A DNA stretch of 64,000 bases from JASHUC01 sp035523875 (lineage in GTDB: Bacteria > Pseudomonadota > Gammaproteobacteria > Steroidobacterales > Steroidobacteraceae): contig DATKPY010000039.1 of assembly GCA_035523875.1 (NCBI GenBank), positions 1 through 64,000 on the forward strand, written 5' to 3'. Each line of letters opens with the position of its first letter. Position 1 is the stretch's first letter. Both the position numbers and the translations under genes were made by a program. Of this stretch, positions 29,281 through 38,671 are shown piece by piece. The notes under the pieces were generated by a model, which was not told the DNA's origin, made no database searches, and was given only the letters and a program-made list of their open reading frames with translations.

Positions 29281-30789
29281 TCACGCGCCGCGCACGACCT
29301 TGAGCGCGCGCCGCGCGTCGCGGCGGCGCGCCTTGGCCTCATCCGAGCGCTCGAGCTGCAGGCGCTCGAGGTACTCGCGGGTGACATCCCCGGTCACGTA
29401 CTCCCCGGAGAAGCAGGAGGTATCGAACTCCGTGATCCGCGCGTTGTCGTGGCGGCACGCGGCCACCAGATCCCCGAGGTCCTGGTAGATGAGCCAGTCC
29501 GCGCCGATGAAGCGCTGCACCTCCTCGGGGCTGCGCGTGGCGGCGATGAGCTCGCTCGTGGCGGGCATATCGATGCCGTAGACGTTGGGGAAGCGCACGG
29601 CGGGGGCCGCGGATGCGAAGTACACCTTGCGCGCGCCCGCCTCCCGCGCGAGCTCGATGATCTGCGCCGAGGTGGTGCCGCGAACGATGGAGTCGTCGAC
29701 CAGCAGCACGTTCTTGCCGCGGAATTCGAGGTCGATCGCATTGAGCTTGCGCCGCACCGAGCGCTCGCGCAGCTCCTGGCCCGGCATGATGAAGGTGCGG
29801 CCGATGTAGCGGTTCTTGGTGAACCCCTCGCGGTACTTGATCCCGAGGCGCTGTGCCACCTGCAGCGCGCTCGTGCGGCTGGTGTCGGGAATCGGGATCA
29901 CCACGTCGATGTCGTGGTCGGGGCGCTCGCGCAGAATCTTCTCCGCGAGCCGATCGCCCATGCGCATGCGCGCGCGGTACACCGAGATGTTGTCGATGAT
30001 CGAGTCCGGCCGCGCGAAGTAGACGTACTCGAATATGCACGGCGTGTGCCGCACGCTCGCGACGCACTGATGAGAATGGAGCCGCCCCTGCTCGTCGATG
30101 AACACCGCCTCGCCCGGGCCGATGTCGCGCACGAAATGGAACGAGAGCATGTCGAGCGCCACGCTCTCGGAGGCGAGCATCCACTCGGGGCCGCGCGGGG
30201 TATCGCGCTGACCGAGAACGAGCGGGCGGATGCCATTCGGGTCGCGAAAGCCGAGCGCTCCGTGGCCGATGAGCAGCGCCACCACCGCGTAGCCGCCGCG
30301 ACAGCGGCGATAGACCGCATTGAGTGCGGCGAACACGTCCGCGGGCGTCACGCGCGGAGTGCCGATGCGCTGCAGCTCGGAGGCGAAGACATTGAGCAGC
30401 ACCTCGGAGTCCGAGGTGGTATTGAGGTGGCGGCGATCCTCGCGCGTGAGCACCTCGGCGAGCTCCGCCGCGTTGGTGAGATTGCCGTTGTGGGCGAGGC
30501 AGATCCCGTACGGCGCGTTCACGTAGAAGGGCTGCGCCTCCGAGGCGCCGTCGCAGCCCGCGGTCGGGTAGCGCACATGCCCGATGCCGATGTCCCCGCG
30601 CAGCTCGAGCATGTGATGCTGCTGGAAGACGTCGCGCACCAGGCCGCTGCCCTTGCGCACGTTGAGCTCGCCTTCGCTCGCCGTGACGATTCCGGCGGCG
30701 TCCTGCCCGCGGTGCTGCAGCACCGTGAGCGCATCGTACAGGCGCTGGTTGACCGGGCTCTTACCGACGATTCCGACGATTCCGCACAT
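29281..30789 (-). CDS. purF: Amidophosphoribosyltransferase PurF
   Basis: PurF is the first committed enzyme of purine synthesis: PRPP plus glutamine to phosphoribosylamine. The 502-residue product starts MCGIVGIVG, with Cys2 as the glutaminase nucleophile after Met removal. The glutaminase domain runs to about 235, then the phosphoribosyltransferase domain with PRPP motif VLLVDDSIVRGTTS. Start ATG 30789 has AGGGGAT upstream. It lies in the conserved cvpA-purF pair. Confidence 0.97.
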   Translation of the reverse strand: MCGIVGIVGKSPVNQRLYDALTVLQHRGQDAAGIVTASEGELNVRKGSGLVRDVFQQHHMLELRGDIGIGHVRYPTAGCDGASEAQPFYVNAPYGICLAHNGNLTNAAELAEVLTREDRRHLNTTSDSEVLLNVFASELQRIGTPRVTPADVFAALNAVYRRCRGGYAVVALLIGHGALGFRDPNGIRPLVLGQRDTPRGPEWMLASESVALDMLSFHFVRDIGPGEAVFIDEQGRLHSHQCVASVRHTPCIFEYVYFARPDSIIDNISVYRARMRMGDRLAEKILRERPDHDIDVVIPIPDTSRTSALQVAQRLGIKYREGFTKNRYIGRTFIMPGQELRERSVRRKLNAIDLEFRGKNVLLVDDSIVRGTTSAQIIELAREAGARKVYFASAAPAVRFPNVYGIDMPATSELIAATRSPEEVQRFIGADWLIYQDLGDLVAACRHDNARITEFDTSCFSGEYVTGDVTREYLERLQLERSDEAKARRRDARRALKVVRGA

Positions 30790-30825
30790 CGTGATCCCCT
30801 GCCGCCCGGGACGGGCGCGGCGGCG

Positions 30826-31356
30826 TTACCGCTCCGACAGATGCAACCGACCGAACGCACCGCGCAGTCGCGTGGCGCCACTGCGCACGAGCACCTCGCC
30901 GACGAGCCCGCGCACCATGCTCGCCGCGTCCTCCCCGTACGGGATGAGGATCGATTCGTGCCACCAGCGCTCGCTGTCGAGGCGCAGCGTCTGACAGAAC
31001 AGGACGAGCACACCGAACACCACGATGCCGCGCAGCAGGCCGAAGAAGAACCCGAGCAGGCGGTCCACCCCGTAGAAGAGCGCGAGCCGCGTGAGGCTGA
31101 CGACGATCGCCCCGATGCCCGCCCCGACGAGCAGCACGGCGACGAGGAGGATGACCCGCGCCGCCCACGGGCGCACGTGCGGGGCCGCGAGCAGCCCCCC
31201 GAGGTACGGCTCGAGCAGGCGGCCGAAGTGCCACGCGATGAGCAGCGCGGCTACCCAGGTGAGGAGCGCGATCACCTCGCGCAGAAACCCGCGCAGCAGT
31301 CCGACGATGGCAGAAACGGCGATCAATGCAACTATCAGGTAATCGACCGTGGTCAT
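30826..31356 (-). CDS. cvpA: CvpA family membrane protein
   Basis: A 176-residue inner-membrane protein of the colicin V production family with about four TM helices (5-25, 30-48, 66-88, 104-125) and a soluble C-terminus ending in an amphipathic helix. The exact role is unsettled; it affects envelope stress and purine-linked phenotypes in other species. It has the usual position between the SPOR gene and purF. No strong ribosome site precedes ATG 31356. Confidence 0.92.
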   Translation of the reverse strand: MTTVDYLIVALIAVSAIVGLLRGFLREVIALLTWVAALLIAWHFGRLLEPYLGGLLAAPHVRPWAARVILLVAVLLVGAGIGAIVVSLTRLALFYGVDRLLGFFFGLLRGIVVFGVLVLFCQTLRLDSERWWHESILIPYGEDAASMVRGLVGEVLVRSGATRLRGAFGRLHLSER

Positions 31357-31443
31357 GTAAAGCGTCTGAGGCCCCGTCGATAAGCGGCGCGGATTCTACC
31401 TGACGACTCCCGCCGGCGCCCGTGCGGGCGTCGCGGTGCTCTT

Positions 31444-32085
31444 TCAGAAGGCCGCCACGACCGAACCGGCGTGCCCAGCGGCCTTCAGCCGCCGCGCCAG
31501 GGCCTGGGCAGCCGCCCGGTCCCGCGCCGGGCCGGCACGCACCCGGTACCACTTGCGGCCGCGACCCTCGCCCACGCTGATGCGTGCGGTGAAGCCCTGT
31601 CGCTGCAACTCGCGCGCGAGGCGCTCCGCGTTGTCGTGGCTCGCGAAGCTTCCGAGCTGCACCGACCACTCATCGCGCGCGTGCGCCGCGGCGCGCTTTG
31701 CGGTGGCGGGCTCGACGGTCGCGCGAGCCGGCGGTGCGCTGCGCACCGGTGCGGCAGCAGGCGCCGATTCGGCCTCCGCAGCGGCTGCGGGCGGCGCGTC
31801 CGCCGCGGACTCCGGGGACGGGGCGCGCGCAGGAACCGCCCTGGCGGAGGATGCCTGGAGCGCAGCGACCGAGGTGCTCGCGGCCGAGGCCTCACTCCCC
31901 GCTGCCGCGGGATGCGGCTCCTCGTCGAGCCGCAGGGTGACCGAGCGGAGCGGGGTCACCTCATCCGCCGTCCCCGGTCGCGCCGCTCCGCGATGCGGAC
32001 CGGACAGCAGCTCAGGCACGAGCAGCACCACGAGCGCCACGATGATGACGGCACCCGTTAAGCGCTCTTTGGCTTGGATCTCCAC
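31444..32085 (-). CDS. dedD: SPOR-domain cell-envelope protein (DedD-like)
   Basis: A 213-residue bitopic protein. It has a TM helix at about residues 11-27 (VIIVALVVLLVPELL), a low-complexity Ala/Pro/Ser/Glu linker (about 50-130) and a C-terminal SPOR domain (about 135-213: WSVQLGSFASHDNAERLA, WYRVRAGPARDRAAAQ) that binds denuded septal glycan. It sits between folC and cvpA, the DedD position, so a cell-division role is inferred. The start is GTG 32085. Confidence 0.9.
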   Translation of the reverse strand: MEIQAKERLTGAVIIVALVVLLVPELLSGPHRGAARPGTADEVTPLRSVTLRLDEEPHPAAAGSEASAASTSVAALQASSARAVPARAPSPESAADAPPAAAAEAESAPAAAPVRSAPPARATVEPATAKRAAAHARDEWSVQLGSFASHDNAERLARELQRQGFTARISVGEGRGRKWYRVRAGPARDRAAAQALARRLKAAGHAGSVVAAF

Positions 32086-32106
32086 GTGGGGGCGCGGAAC
32101 GACGTT

Positions 32107-33405
32107 TCAAGTGGGCTTGCGAGGGGCCTCGCGGCCCGATGCCGCGGGAGTATAGCCGAGCCATGCCAGCGCGGCGCCCACCGTGACGAAGGAGCCGAAC
32201 ACCACGACCCGATCCCCGGTGCGCGCGCGCGAGCGCGCGAGCTCGCACGCCGCGACCACCGAGTCGGTGAGCGACGGAGCGCGCACGCTCGCGGCGAGCC
32301 GCGCCGCGAGGTCCTGCGCCGTGGAGCCGCGCTCCCCCGGCAGGCTCGCGAGAATCCACTCCTCGATCAGCGCGCAGAGCGCCCCACCGATCGCTCCTGC
32401 GTCCTTGTCACGCAGGATGCCGCACACCGCGTAGGTGCGCCCGCGCGTCGGGCGGGCGCGGAGATTCTCGGCGAGCACGCGCGCGGCCGGCTCGTTGTGC
32501 GCGACGTCGAGGATCCACTCGACCGGGCCCGGCAGGATCTGGAATCTTCCGGCGAGCCGCGTGGAGAGCAGCGCCTGCGCAACGTTCGCGCGCGAGAGGG
32601 GCGGTGCGCCCTCGAGGGATTCGTAGGCGGCGAGCGCGGTGGAGGCGTTGCGCAGCTGAATCGGGCCTGCGAGCGCGGGCGGCGGAAGCGCATCGAGCCG
32701 CGAGCGCAGGCCGCGGTAGCTCCACCGTGCGCCTTGCTCACTCCAGCTGAAGTCCCGCTCGGCGATCACCGCGCGCGCGGGCAGCCGCTCGATCGCGGCG
32801 TAGACGCTGGCGGGCATCGCCGCCGTGCCGAGCACCGCGGGTCGTCCGGCGCGGAAGATGCCGGCCTTCTCCGCGCCGATCTCATCGAGCGTGTCCCCGA
32901 GCCAGTCGCGGTGATCGAACCCCACCGAGCAGAGCACCGCAACCTGAGGAGCGACCACGTTGGTCGCATCGAGCCGTCCACCGAGACCCACCTCGAGCAC
33001 CGCGACCTCGATGCGCCGCTCGCGGAAAGCGAGCAGCGCGGCGAGCGTGTTGTACTCGAAGAACGTGAGGGTCGTGCCGCCGCGCGCCTGCTCGATGCGC
33101 TCGAAGGCGGCGATCAGCTCCTCGTCCTGCGCCTCGCGGCCTTCCAGGTGAATGCGCTCGTTGTAGGCGAGCAGGTGCGGGGAGCTGAGCGCTCCGGTGC
33201 GCCGCCCGCTCGCAGTCAGGAGCGACTCGAGGAACGCCACCGTCGAGCCCTTGCCGTTCGTGCCGGCGACGGTGATCACCTGAAAAGGCGGCTCGCTCAA
33301 TGCGAGGACGGCGGCCACCTGCGCCACGCGTTCGAGGCCGAGGTCGATGCTGCGCACGTGCACCGACTCCTGGAGCGTGAGCCACTCTTGGAGCGTGCGC
33401 CTCAC
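32107..33405 (-). CDS. folC: Folylpolyglutamate/dihydrofolate synthase FolC
   Basis: A 432-residue Mur-ligase-family enzyme adding glutamate to dihydropteroate and folates. It has P-loop VAGTNGKGST, SSPHLLAYNERI, EVGLGGRLDATN, FDHRDWLGDT and ILDVAHNEPAA. Start GTG 33405 shares GTGA with the accD stop and gives (M)RRTLQEWL, the expected N-terminus. Longer upstream reading has no family similarity. It is followed after 21 nt by the SPOR gene, as in most gammaproteobacteria. Confidence 0.96.
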   Translation of the reverse strand: MRRTLQEWLTLQESVHVRSIDLGLERVAQVAAVLALSEPPFQVITVAGTNGKGSTVAFLESLLTASGRRTGALSSPHLLAYNERIHLEGREAQDEELIAAFERIEQARGGTTLTFFEYNTLAALLAFRERRIEVAVLEVGLGGRLDATNVVAPQVAVLCSVGFDHRDWLGDTLDEIGAEKAGIFRAGRPAVLGTAAMPASVYAAIERLPARAVIAERDFSWSEQGARWSYRGLRSRLDALPPPALAGPIQLRNASTALAAYESLEGAPPLSRANVAQALLSTRLAGRFQILPGPVEWILDVAHNEPAARVLAENLRARPTRGRTYAVCGILRDKDAGAIGGALCALIEEWILASLPGERGSTAQDLAARLAASVRAPSLTDSVVAACELARSRARTGDRVVVFGSFVTVGAALAWLGYTPAASGREAPRKPT

Positions 33406-34265
33406 GCAGCGAGCGGCGGTTGCTTGAGCAGGAGCTTGAGGAGCGCAGCGATGCGATCGCGCAGATCGCGCCGGTCGACGATCATGTCGAGGGCGCCGTG
33501 CTCGAGCTGGAACTCGCTGCGCTGGAAGCCCTCGGGAAGCGTCTCGCGCATGGTTTGCTGGATGACGCGCGGCCCGGTGAACCCGATGAGCGCGCGCGGC
33601 TCGGCGAGAATCAGATCCCCGAGCATCGCGAGGCTCGCCGCCACCCCGCCGGTCGTCGGATCGGTGAGCACCGAGACATAAGGCAGGTGCGCCTGCGCGA
33701 GCCGCGCGAGCGCCGCAGCGGTCTTCGCCATCTGCTGCAGCGAGAAGAGCGCTTCCTGCATGCGCGCCCCGCCGCTCGATGAGAAGCACACGAGCGGCGA
33801 GCGCTCATTGATGCAGTGGTCGACGGCGCGCCGGAAGCGCTCCCCGACCACCGAGCCCATCGAGCCGGCGAGGAACGCGAACTCGAACGCGCACGCAACC
33901 GCCGGCTGCCCGTGGAGCCGACCGGCGAGGACGATGAGCGCATCGCGCTCGCCCGTGGCCTTCTGCGCCTGCGTGAGTCGCTCCTTGTAGCGCCGGGTGT
34001 CGCGGAACTTGAGCGCGTCCTCCGGGATGATCTTGGCGCCGATCTCGAGGGTCTCGCCGGGATCGAGAAAGCTCAGCAGCCGCTCGCGCGCACCGATGCG
34101 CCGGTGATGGCCGCACTTCGGGCAGACGTAGAGATTGCGCTCGAGCTCGGCGCGGTAGAGCACCGCATCGCAGGCGGGACACTTGACCCACAGACCCTCG
34201 GGCACCGAGCGCTTGCGGCGCTCGGTCTTGATGCGCGAGGGCATGATCTTCTCAAACCAGGACAT
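33402..34265 (-). CDS. accD: Acetyl-CoA carboxylase carboxyltransferase beta subunit
   Basis: A 287-residue beta subunit of the carboxyltransferase that makes malonyl-CoA. The N-terminal zinc ribbon has four Cys (VKCPACDAVLY and VCPKCGHH). The crotonase-like domain follows with GSMGSVVGERF, FSSSGGARMQEALFSLQQMAKT and LTDPTTGGVAASLAMLGD. It overlaps the truA end by 14 nt. trpF or trpFBA, often found between truA and accD in relatives, is absent here. Confidence 0.97.
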   Translation of the reverse strand: MSWFEKIMPSRIKTERRKRSVPEGLWVKCPACDAVLYRAELERNLYVCPKCGHHRRIGARERLLSFLDPGETLEIGAKIIPEDALKFRDTRRYKERLTQAQKATGERDALIVLAGRLHGQPAVACAFEFAFLAGSMGSVVGERFRRAVDHCINERSPLVCFSSSGGARMQEALFSLQQMAKTAAALARLAQAHLPYVSVLTDPTTGGVAASLAMLGDLILAEPRALIGFTGPRVIQQTMRETLPEGFQRSEFQLEHGALDMIVDRRDLRDRIAALLKLLLKQPPLAA

Positions 34266-35097
34266 ACTCGTTGTCGGGGTCGGTGAGGCTGCGGAAGGCG
34301 CCCAGTCCGGGAATCATAGCCCATGCGGAGCGGGGCGGGTCCGCGGGCAAGGGGAAGGCGGGCGGGTAGCGCACGCGCCAGAGGTACAACCCGTCCGCGG
34401 GCGCCGTCGCGGCGCCGCGCGTGCGGTCGCGCGACTCGAGCACCTCGCGCGCCCACGCGGGCGGCGCCTTGCCACGACCCACGGCGATGAGGAGCCCGGC
34501 GATGTTGCGCACCATGTGGTGCAGGAAGGCATTGGCCGTGATGCGGATCAGCACCCAGTCGCCCTCGCGCTCCACGGTGAGCGCGTGCACGCGCCGCACG
34601 GGAGTCCGCGATTGGCACTCCGCCGCGCGAAAGGCGCTGAAATCGTGCTCGCCCACGAGCGCCGCGGCGCCGTCGCGCATGCGCTCGACCGCAAGCGGCT
34701 GGTAGATCATCGCGGCACGGCCCGCGGCGAGTGCGGAGCGGGCGCCGCGATTGTGGATGAGATAGCAGTAGGTGCGGCTGACGGCGCTGTGGCGGGCGTG
34801 GAAGGGCGGCGCGACCTCCGCCGCCCAGCTGACACTGACATCGGCGGGCAGCTCGGTGTTGGTCCCGAGGGTCCAGCCGCGCGCGCTGCGGTGTACCTCA
34901 GCGTCGAAGTGGGCCACCTGACCGACCGCGTGCACGCCCGCGTCGGTCCGGCCGGCGCACACGAGCGCGATCGGCTGAGCGGCGATGCGCGCGAGCGCCT
35001 CCTCGAGCACGCTCTGCACGGTGCGCAGACCCGCTTGCGCCTGCCAGCCCGCGTACGCCCCGCCGTGGTATTCGAGCCCGACGGCGATGCGCGGCAT
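34252..35097 (-). CDS. truA: tRNA pseudouridine(38-40) synthase TruA
   Basis: A 281-residue pseudouridine synthase acting on positions 38-40 of the tRNA anticodon stem. The catalytic Asp is in CAGRTDAGVHAVGQ (about residue 59). RTYCYLIHN, HDFSAFR and FLHHMVRNIAG are further family motifs. It is C-terminally normal. Its ATG shares one base with the fimV stop (TGATG). Confidence 0.96.
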   Translation of the reverse strand: MPRIAVGLEYHGGAYAGWQAQAGLRTVQSVLEEALARIAAQPIALVCAGRTDAGVHAVGQVAHFDAEVHRSARGWTLGTNTELPADVSVSWAAEVAPPFHARHSAVSRTYCYLIHNRGARSALAAGRAAMIYQPLAVERMRDGAAALVGEHDFSAFRAAECQSRTPVRRVHALTVEREGDWVLIRITANAFLHHMVRNIAGLLIAVGRGKAPPAWAREVLESRDRTRGAATAPADGLYLWRVRYPPAFPLPADPPRSAWAMIPGLGAFRSLTDPDNEYVLV

Positions 35098-38000
35098 CAG
35101 CCCGGGAGCGATGCGATCAGCCGCTGCGCCTCCTGCTTCTGCGCGACCGACCCCTCGTTCAGGACTTCCTCGAGAATGTTGCGCGCGCCTTCCGGATCGC
35201 CCATGTCCATGTACGCCCGGGCGAGATCGAGCTTGGTGCCCACCTCGCTCATGGTGACGGGCTCGAGATCCGGCAGCGCGAGATCATCGTTCCCGAGGCG
35301 CTGCGTCGCGGTGAACACCACGTCGGGGACCGTCGCAGTGCCCACGTCGAGATCGACGCCGCCCGCGTTCGCACTCGCATTGGCGGTCGCGGCCGGCCGC
35401 ACGAGCGTGGCGCCGCCCAAATCGAAATCCACCGTGCGCGAGGACTTGAGCGCCGCGACGTGCGCGGTGTCGAGTCCGGCGCCCGCATGACCGTTGCCGG
35501 GAGCCGGCGCGATCTCGGTCTCCGCGAACGGATTGTCGCCCTGGAAATGCCAGGTGCCGGTCGAGGAGACCTTGAGCTCGCTGTCCGCGGCGGCCGAGCG
35601 GCGCTCGGCGGCCATCATCACGCGGCGGGTCTGCTCGTCGAGCCCGGCGACCAGCGTCGGGGTGTCCGCCGCGCCCCCGAACCCAGGCTGATCAACCGTA
35701 TCCTGCGCGGCCGGCGTCAGCGCCTCGTTCGTGACCGTCTCGACCGTCACGCCCGCGCCACCGTCGAGCCCGCTCAAGTCGAGCCCGAGATCGTCGATCG
35801 CCACCTCGGTCGTGTGCTCGCTTGCGCCGCCCTGCCGAAGCGCGGAGGCGAGCTTCTGGCGCACACTCGGCGGCTCGCGCGCCGCGAGCGCCGGCTGCTC
35901 CACCGTCGGGGGCTCCTGAGGATGCTCGGCGCCGCCCATCACAGCGGTCATCTGTTGCGTTCTGAGCGTGCCACCGTCGGACCCACGCGGCATCTGTCGC
36001 GTGGTAGCGGTACCCGGTTCGGCGCGGGTCATCTCGCGCGTGACACCGGTTGCCGTGTCGAGCCGCTTGGTCATCTCGCGGGTCATCTCGCGCGTCGCTT
36101 GGACCGTGGGCTCGTAGTCGGAGGTCGCCTCGTGCAGCGTGCCGCCGTCCTCGTGCAGCGCGACGTTCTGGTCGGTCGCCTGCTGTGCGGCCAGCTCCGC
36201 CGCGTGGTCGCGCTCGCCCACCGCCGTGCCAATGTCGAGGTCCACGCCCTCGGTGGAGGCCGTCACCGGCTCGCCAAGAATGTCGAAATCCACGCCCTGC
36301 TGGCCGCCGACCAGGTCGAGGTCGACGCCGCCCGCCGCGGCCCCGCTCACTGCGGCGGCGCCGGCAAACAGCGGATCGTCGGGTGCCAGCTGCTTGCCCA
36401 TGATCACGATCTTTTCCCACTCGCCCGGCGCCGCCTGCGGGCGCGTTTCGGCGAGCTCGTGCGCCATTTGCAGGAACTGCTCCTTGTTGCCCCAGACGAA
36501 GTACACCTCGAGGAGCTTCAACTTCAGGTCGCGCCGCTCGGGCTCGCGCTGCACGGCAATGCGCACGAGGTCGGCAGCCTGGTCGTACAGGCCGTACGCC
36601 ATGTGGAAGTCCGCTTCGGCGAGCGGATCACCCTGATCGAGGTTGATCGCCGTCTCGGCGCTGATGGTGCCGTCGCTCGCGACGTGGCGCGGAGCCGACG
36701 GCGCGGGCGCCGCGCCGTCGAAGCGCGGCACCTCACGCGTGCCGGACTCCTCGACGAGGAAGTTGTCCTCGCGGTGCGGTGCAATCTGCGCCGAGCTCGG
36801 TTGAGTATGGCCGTCGCGTCCCGCGCTCAACGCCGCGGCGCCGGCCTCGGCGAGCCGCCCGAGTGAATCGTCGAATCCGGTGCGGCGCCGCGCACTCCAG
36901 GCGCGGAAGCTCAGGTAGCCGAGCGCCCCGGCGAGGGCGAGCGCGGCAATCCACCACAACCGCATGATGGAATCGAGCCACGAGCTCTTCGGTGCGCTCG
37001 GCGGGTGATGTCTCACCGGATGGGCTGTGAGGAGCGGCTTATGTGCGGCCGGCGCGGCCAGCGCGGTCGCTGGCGGGGCTGCGCTCGCGCTCGCGGGCGG
37101 GGGTGGGGGCGCCGATGCGCTCGGCTGCGAGGCGGGTGCAGAGGCCTGCGCCTGCTCCGCGGGCGCGGCGCTCGCCTCCACCGAGCGCGACGCTGCGCTC
37201 GCGGGAGTCGCGGGAGTCGCGGGGCTCGCGGTCTCGTGCGTGCCGAGCTTCGCCTGAAGTTGTGCGAGCTCGGCGTTCTTCATGTCGATGAGGCGTTTTG
37301 ATTGATCGAGCTCACCCTCGAGCTCCTGCACGCGCGCCTGCAGCGCCTTCACGCCCGGGTTGGCGCTTGCGCTCGCACCTGCGCCTGCCTCGCCGGCGCC
37401 CACCGGATTCTCGCCGGGCGTGACCAGACGCAGCCGGCCCGACTCGCTCTCGGGGCGGGCTGCGGCATGCGACTCGCCGCGCCAAGCGACGTACTGCCGG
37501 TGCACCTCGGCGCGCGCATCCGCGGCGCTGACGGAATCCACGTCACTCGCGCTCGGAACGCGCAGCACCACACCGGCACGCAGCAGATTCATGTTGTGAT
37601 CGAACGCGCTCGGGTTCGCCTGGTACGCCGCGATCATCCACCGCTCGGCATCGCGCAGGCTCGCGCCGGTGAGCCGCACGGCGATGCGCGACAAGCTGTC
37701 CCCACGATGCACCTCGTAGGTATCCGCGCTCGGGACGGCAGCGCTCGCCGGCGCGGCCGGGGCGGCCGCTTCGGGCGCCGCGGCACTCGGGGCGGGCGTG
37801 CTCGCGGCCGTCGCGTTCGGGGTGGTGGCGCTCGGCGCGGACTCACTCGGTGCCGCCGCCGCCGCGCGGGCGATCTGTCCCGCGTTCGCGGCGCTGCCGG
37901 TTGCCGGTGCGCTCACGGGCGCCTGCGCGACGGCGCTTTGATTGGGCGTGTACACGGGCGGATCGAGCAGCATCGTGTACTCGCGCAGCCAGCGGCCGCG

Positions 38001-38345
38001 GTCGTAGTCCACCTCGACGAGGAGCGTCACGAACGGCTCGGTGATGGGCTCGGTAGAATGGAGCTTGAGAATGTCGCGGCCGTCGGCGGTGTGCACGGCC
38101 GTGACGGTCACATCGGCCAGGAACGCGGGCCAATCGAGACCGTGCGCGGCGAAGGTCTCGCGCGAGGCGATGTGCGGCTTCAGCGTCGAGAGCTCATCGG
38201 GCGTCGCCCCGACGATGTCGATATCCGCGTCGAGCGGCGCGTTGAGCGTCGAGAGCAGATGGATGTCCCCGAGACCGAGCGCGAATGCCACCGCCGGACA
38301 TGCGATCAGCCCCGCGAGCGCCCATTTGAGGGATTTGGCAACCAT
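35097..38345 (-). CDS. fimV: FimV, peptidoglycan-binding polar hub protein
   Basis: A 1082-residue inner-membrane protein that organises the cell pole and type IV pilus/twitching machinery. It has a signal region (1-24), a FimV N-terminal beta domain (LGDIHLLSTLNAPLDADI), a LysM domain (about 210-275, YEVHRGDSLSRIAVRLTG), an Ala/Pro/Ser linker and a coiled coil (LQARVQELEGELDQ). After a TM helix (about 460-480) comes a long acidic cytoplasmic domain with TPR-like repeats and the conserved C-terminal FimV domain (LARAYMDMGDPEGARNILEEVL). The cytoplasmic part holds several TREMT/TRQM copies (around 760-820). It has its own promoter-like sequence upstream. Confidence 0.94.
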   Translation of the reverse strand: MVAKSLKWALAGLIACPAVAFALGLGDIHLLSTLNAPLDADIDIVGATPDELSTLKPHIASRETFAAHGLDWPAFLADVTVTAVHTADGRDILKLHSTEPITEPFVTLLVEVDYDRGRWLREYTMLLDPPVYTPNQSAVAQAPVSAPATGSAANAGQIARAAAAAPSESAPSATTPNATAASTPAPSAAAPEAAAPAAPASAAVPSADTYEVHRGDSLSRIAVRLTGASLRDAERWMIAAYQANPSAFDHNMNLLRAGVVLRVPSASDVDSVSAADARAEVHRQYVAWRGESHAAARPESESGRLRLVTPGENPVGAGEAGAGASASANPGVKALQARVQELEGELDQSKRLIDMKNAELAQLQAKLGTHETASPATPATPASAASRSVEASAAPAEQAQASAPASQPSASAPPPPPASASAAPPATALAAPAAHKPLLTAHPVRHHPPSAPKSSWLDSIMRLWWIAALALAGALGYLSFRAWSARRRTGFDDSLGRLAEAGAAALSAGRDGHTQPSSAQIAPHREDNFLVEESGTREVPRFDGAAPAPSAPRHVASDGTISAETAINLDQGDPLAEADFHMAYGLYDQAADLVRIAVQREPERRDLKLKLLEVYFVWGNKEQFLQMAHELAETRPQAAPGEWEKIVIMGKQLAPDDPLFAGAAAVSGAAAGGVDLDLVGGQQGVDFDILGEPVTASTEGVDLDIGTAVGERDHAAELAAQQATDQNVALHEDGGTLHEATSDYEPTVQATREMTREMTKRLDTATGVTREMTRAEPGTATTRQMPRGSDGGTLRTQQMTAVMGGAEHPQEPPTVEQPALAAREPPSVRQKLASALRQGGASEHTTEVAIDDLGLDLSGLDGGAGVTVETVTNEALTPAAQDTVDQPGFGGAADTPTLVAGLDEQTRRVMMAAERRSAAADSELKVSSTGTWHFQGDNPFAETEIAPAPGNGHAGAGLDTAHVAALKSSRTVDFDLGGATLVRPAATANASANAGGVDLDVGTATVPDVVFTATQRLGNDDLALPDLEPVTMSEVGTKLDLARAYMDMGDPEGARNILEEVLNEGSVAQKQEAQRLIASLPG

Positions 38346-38414
38346 TACATTAACCCCATCTGCTTCCGCCGGCCAAAATCACGCATAAATACAAAGACAT
38401 GGACAGCCAAGGGC

Positions 38415-38433
38415 CCGTCCGAGCGGCGGACGG
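38415..38433. promoter_or_regulatory. Perfect inverted repeat at the fimV transcript 5' end
   Basis: CCGTCCG-AGCGG-CGGACGG forms a 7-bp stem with a 5-nt loop. It lies just after the predicted fimV start site, so it would either cap the mRNA 5' end or be an operator. There is no U-run, so a terminator is unlikely. Confidence 0.5.
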
Positions 38434-38441
38434 CAATATAA

Positions 38442-38471
38442 CTTATACGAACCCGCGGACCAACCCTTCAA
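38442..38471 (-). promoter_or_regulatory. Candidate sigma-70 promoter of fimV
   Basis: Minus strand TTGAAG (38471-38466), an 18-nt spacer and TATAAG (38447-38442). The predicted start is near 38435, with a leader of about 90 nt. The call is by motif and position only. Confidence 0.5.
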
Positions 38472-38671
38472 AAACTGCCCGCATGCTCGCTCGCCCCACC
38501 CGCGGCACGCGCTCGCGGGCTCCGTGAGGCTCTTGCGTCTCGCGTGCGCGACATATCTTTACGTATCCGCCCTACATAAACTGTGTCGCGGTTCGCTGCC
38601 TCGCAGCCACGGACGGGCACACAAGAGGTCTCAAACCGGCGATGAATGTGACGCCTGCCGCATTTATCGGC

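Larger units (their letters stand above)
38346..38671 (-). other. Intergenic region between aroC and fimV
   Basis: There are 326 nt without a credible gene. The half nearer fimV has a promoter-like pair, a perfect 7-bp hairpin and an AT-rich leader (annotated separately). The aroC-proximal half has only a weak hairpin (GCTGC-CTC-GCAGC, about 38614-38626) with no T-run. A short frame (38572-39135, minus) crosses aroC and has no protein-like features. asd, often next to fimV in relatives, is not here. Confidence 0.7.

Noticed and set aside
26821..31383. A very long plus-strand open frame (about 1520 codons) opposite the kinase, glycerate kinase, purF and cvpA genes
   Set aside because: It is a GC-rich antisense shadow. 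The minus-strand genes have clear family motifs and the plus frame has none; its composition is Arg/His/Ala/Leu-rich as expected for shadows.
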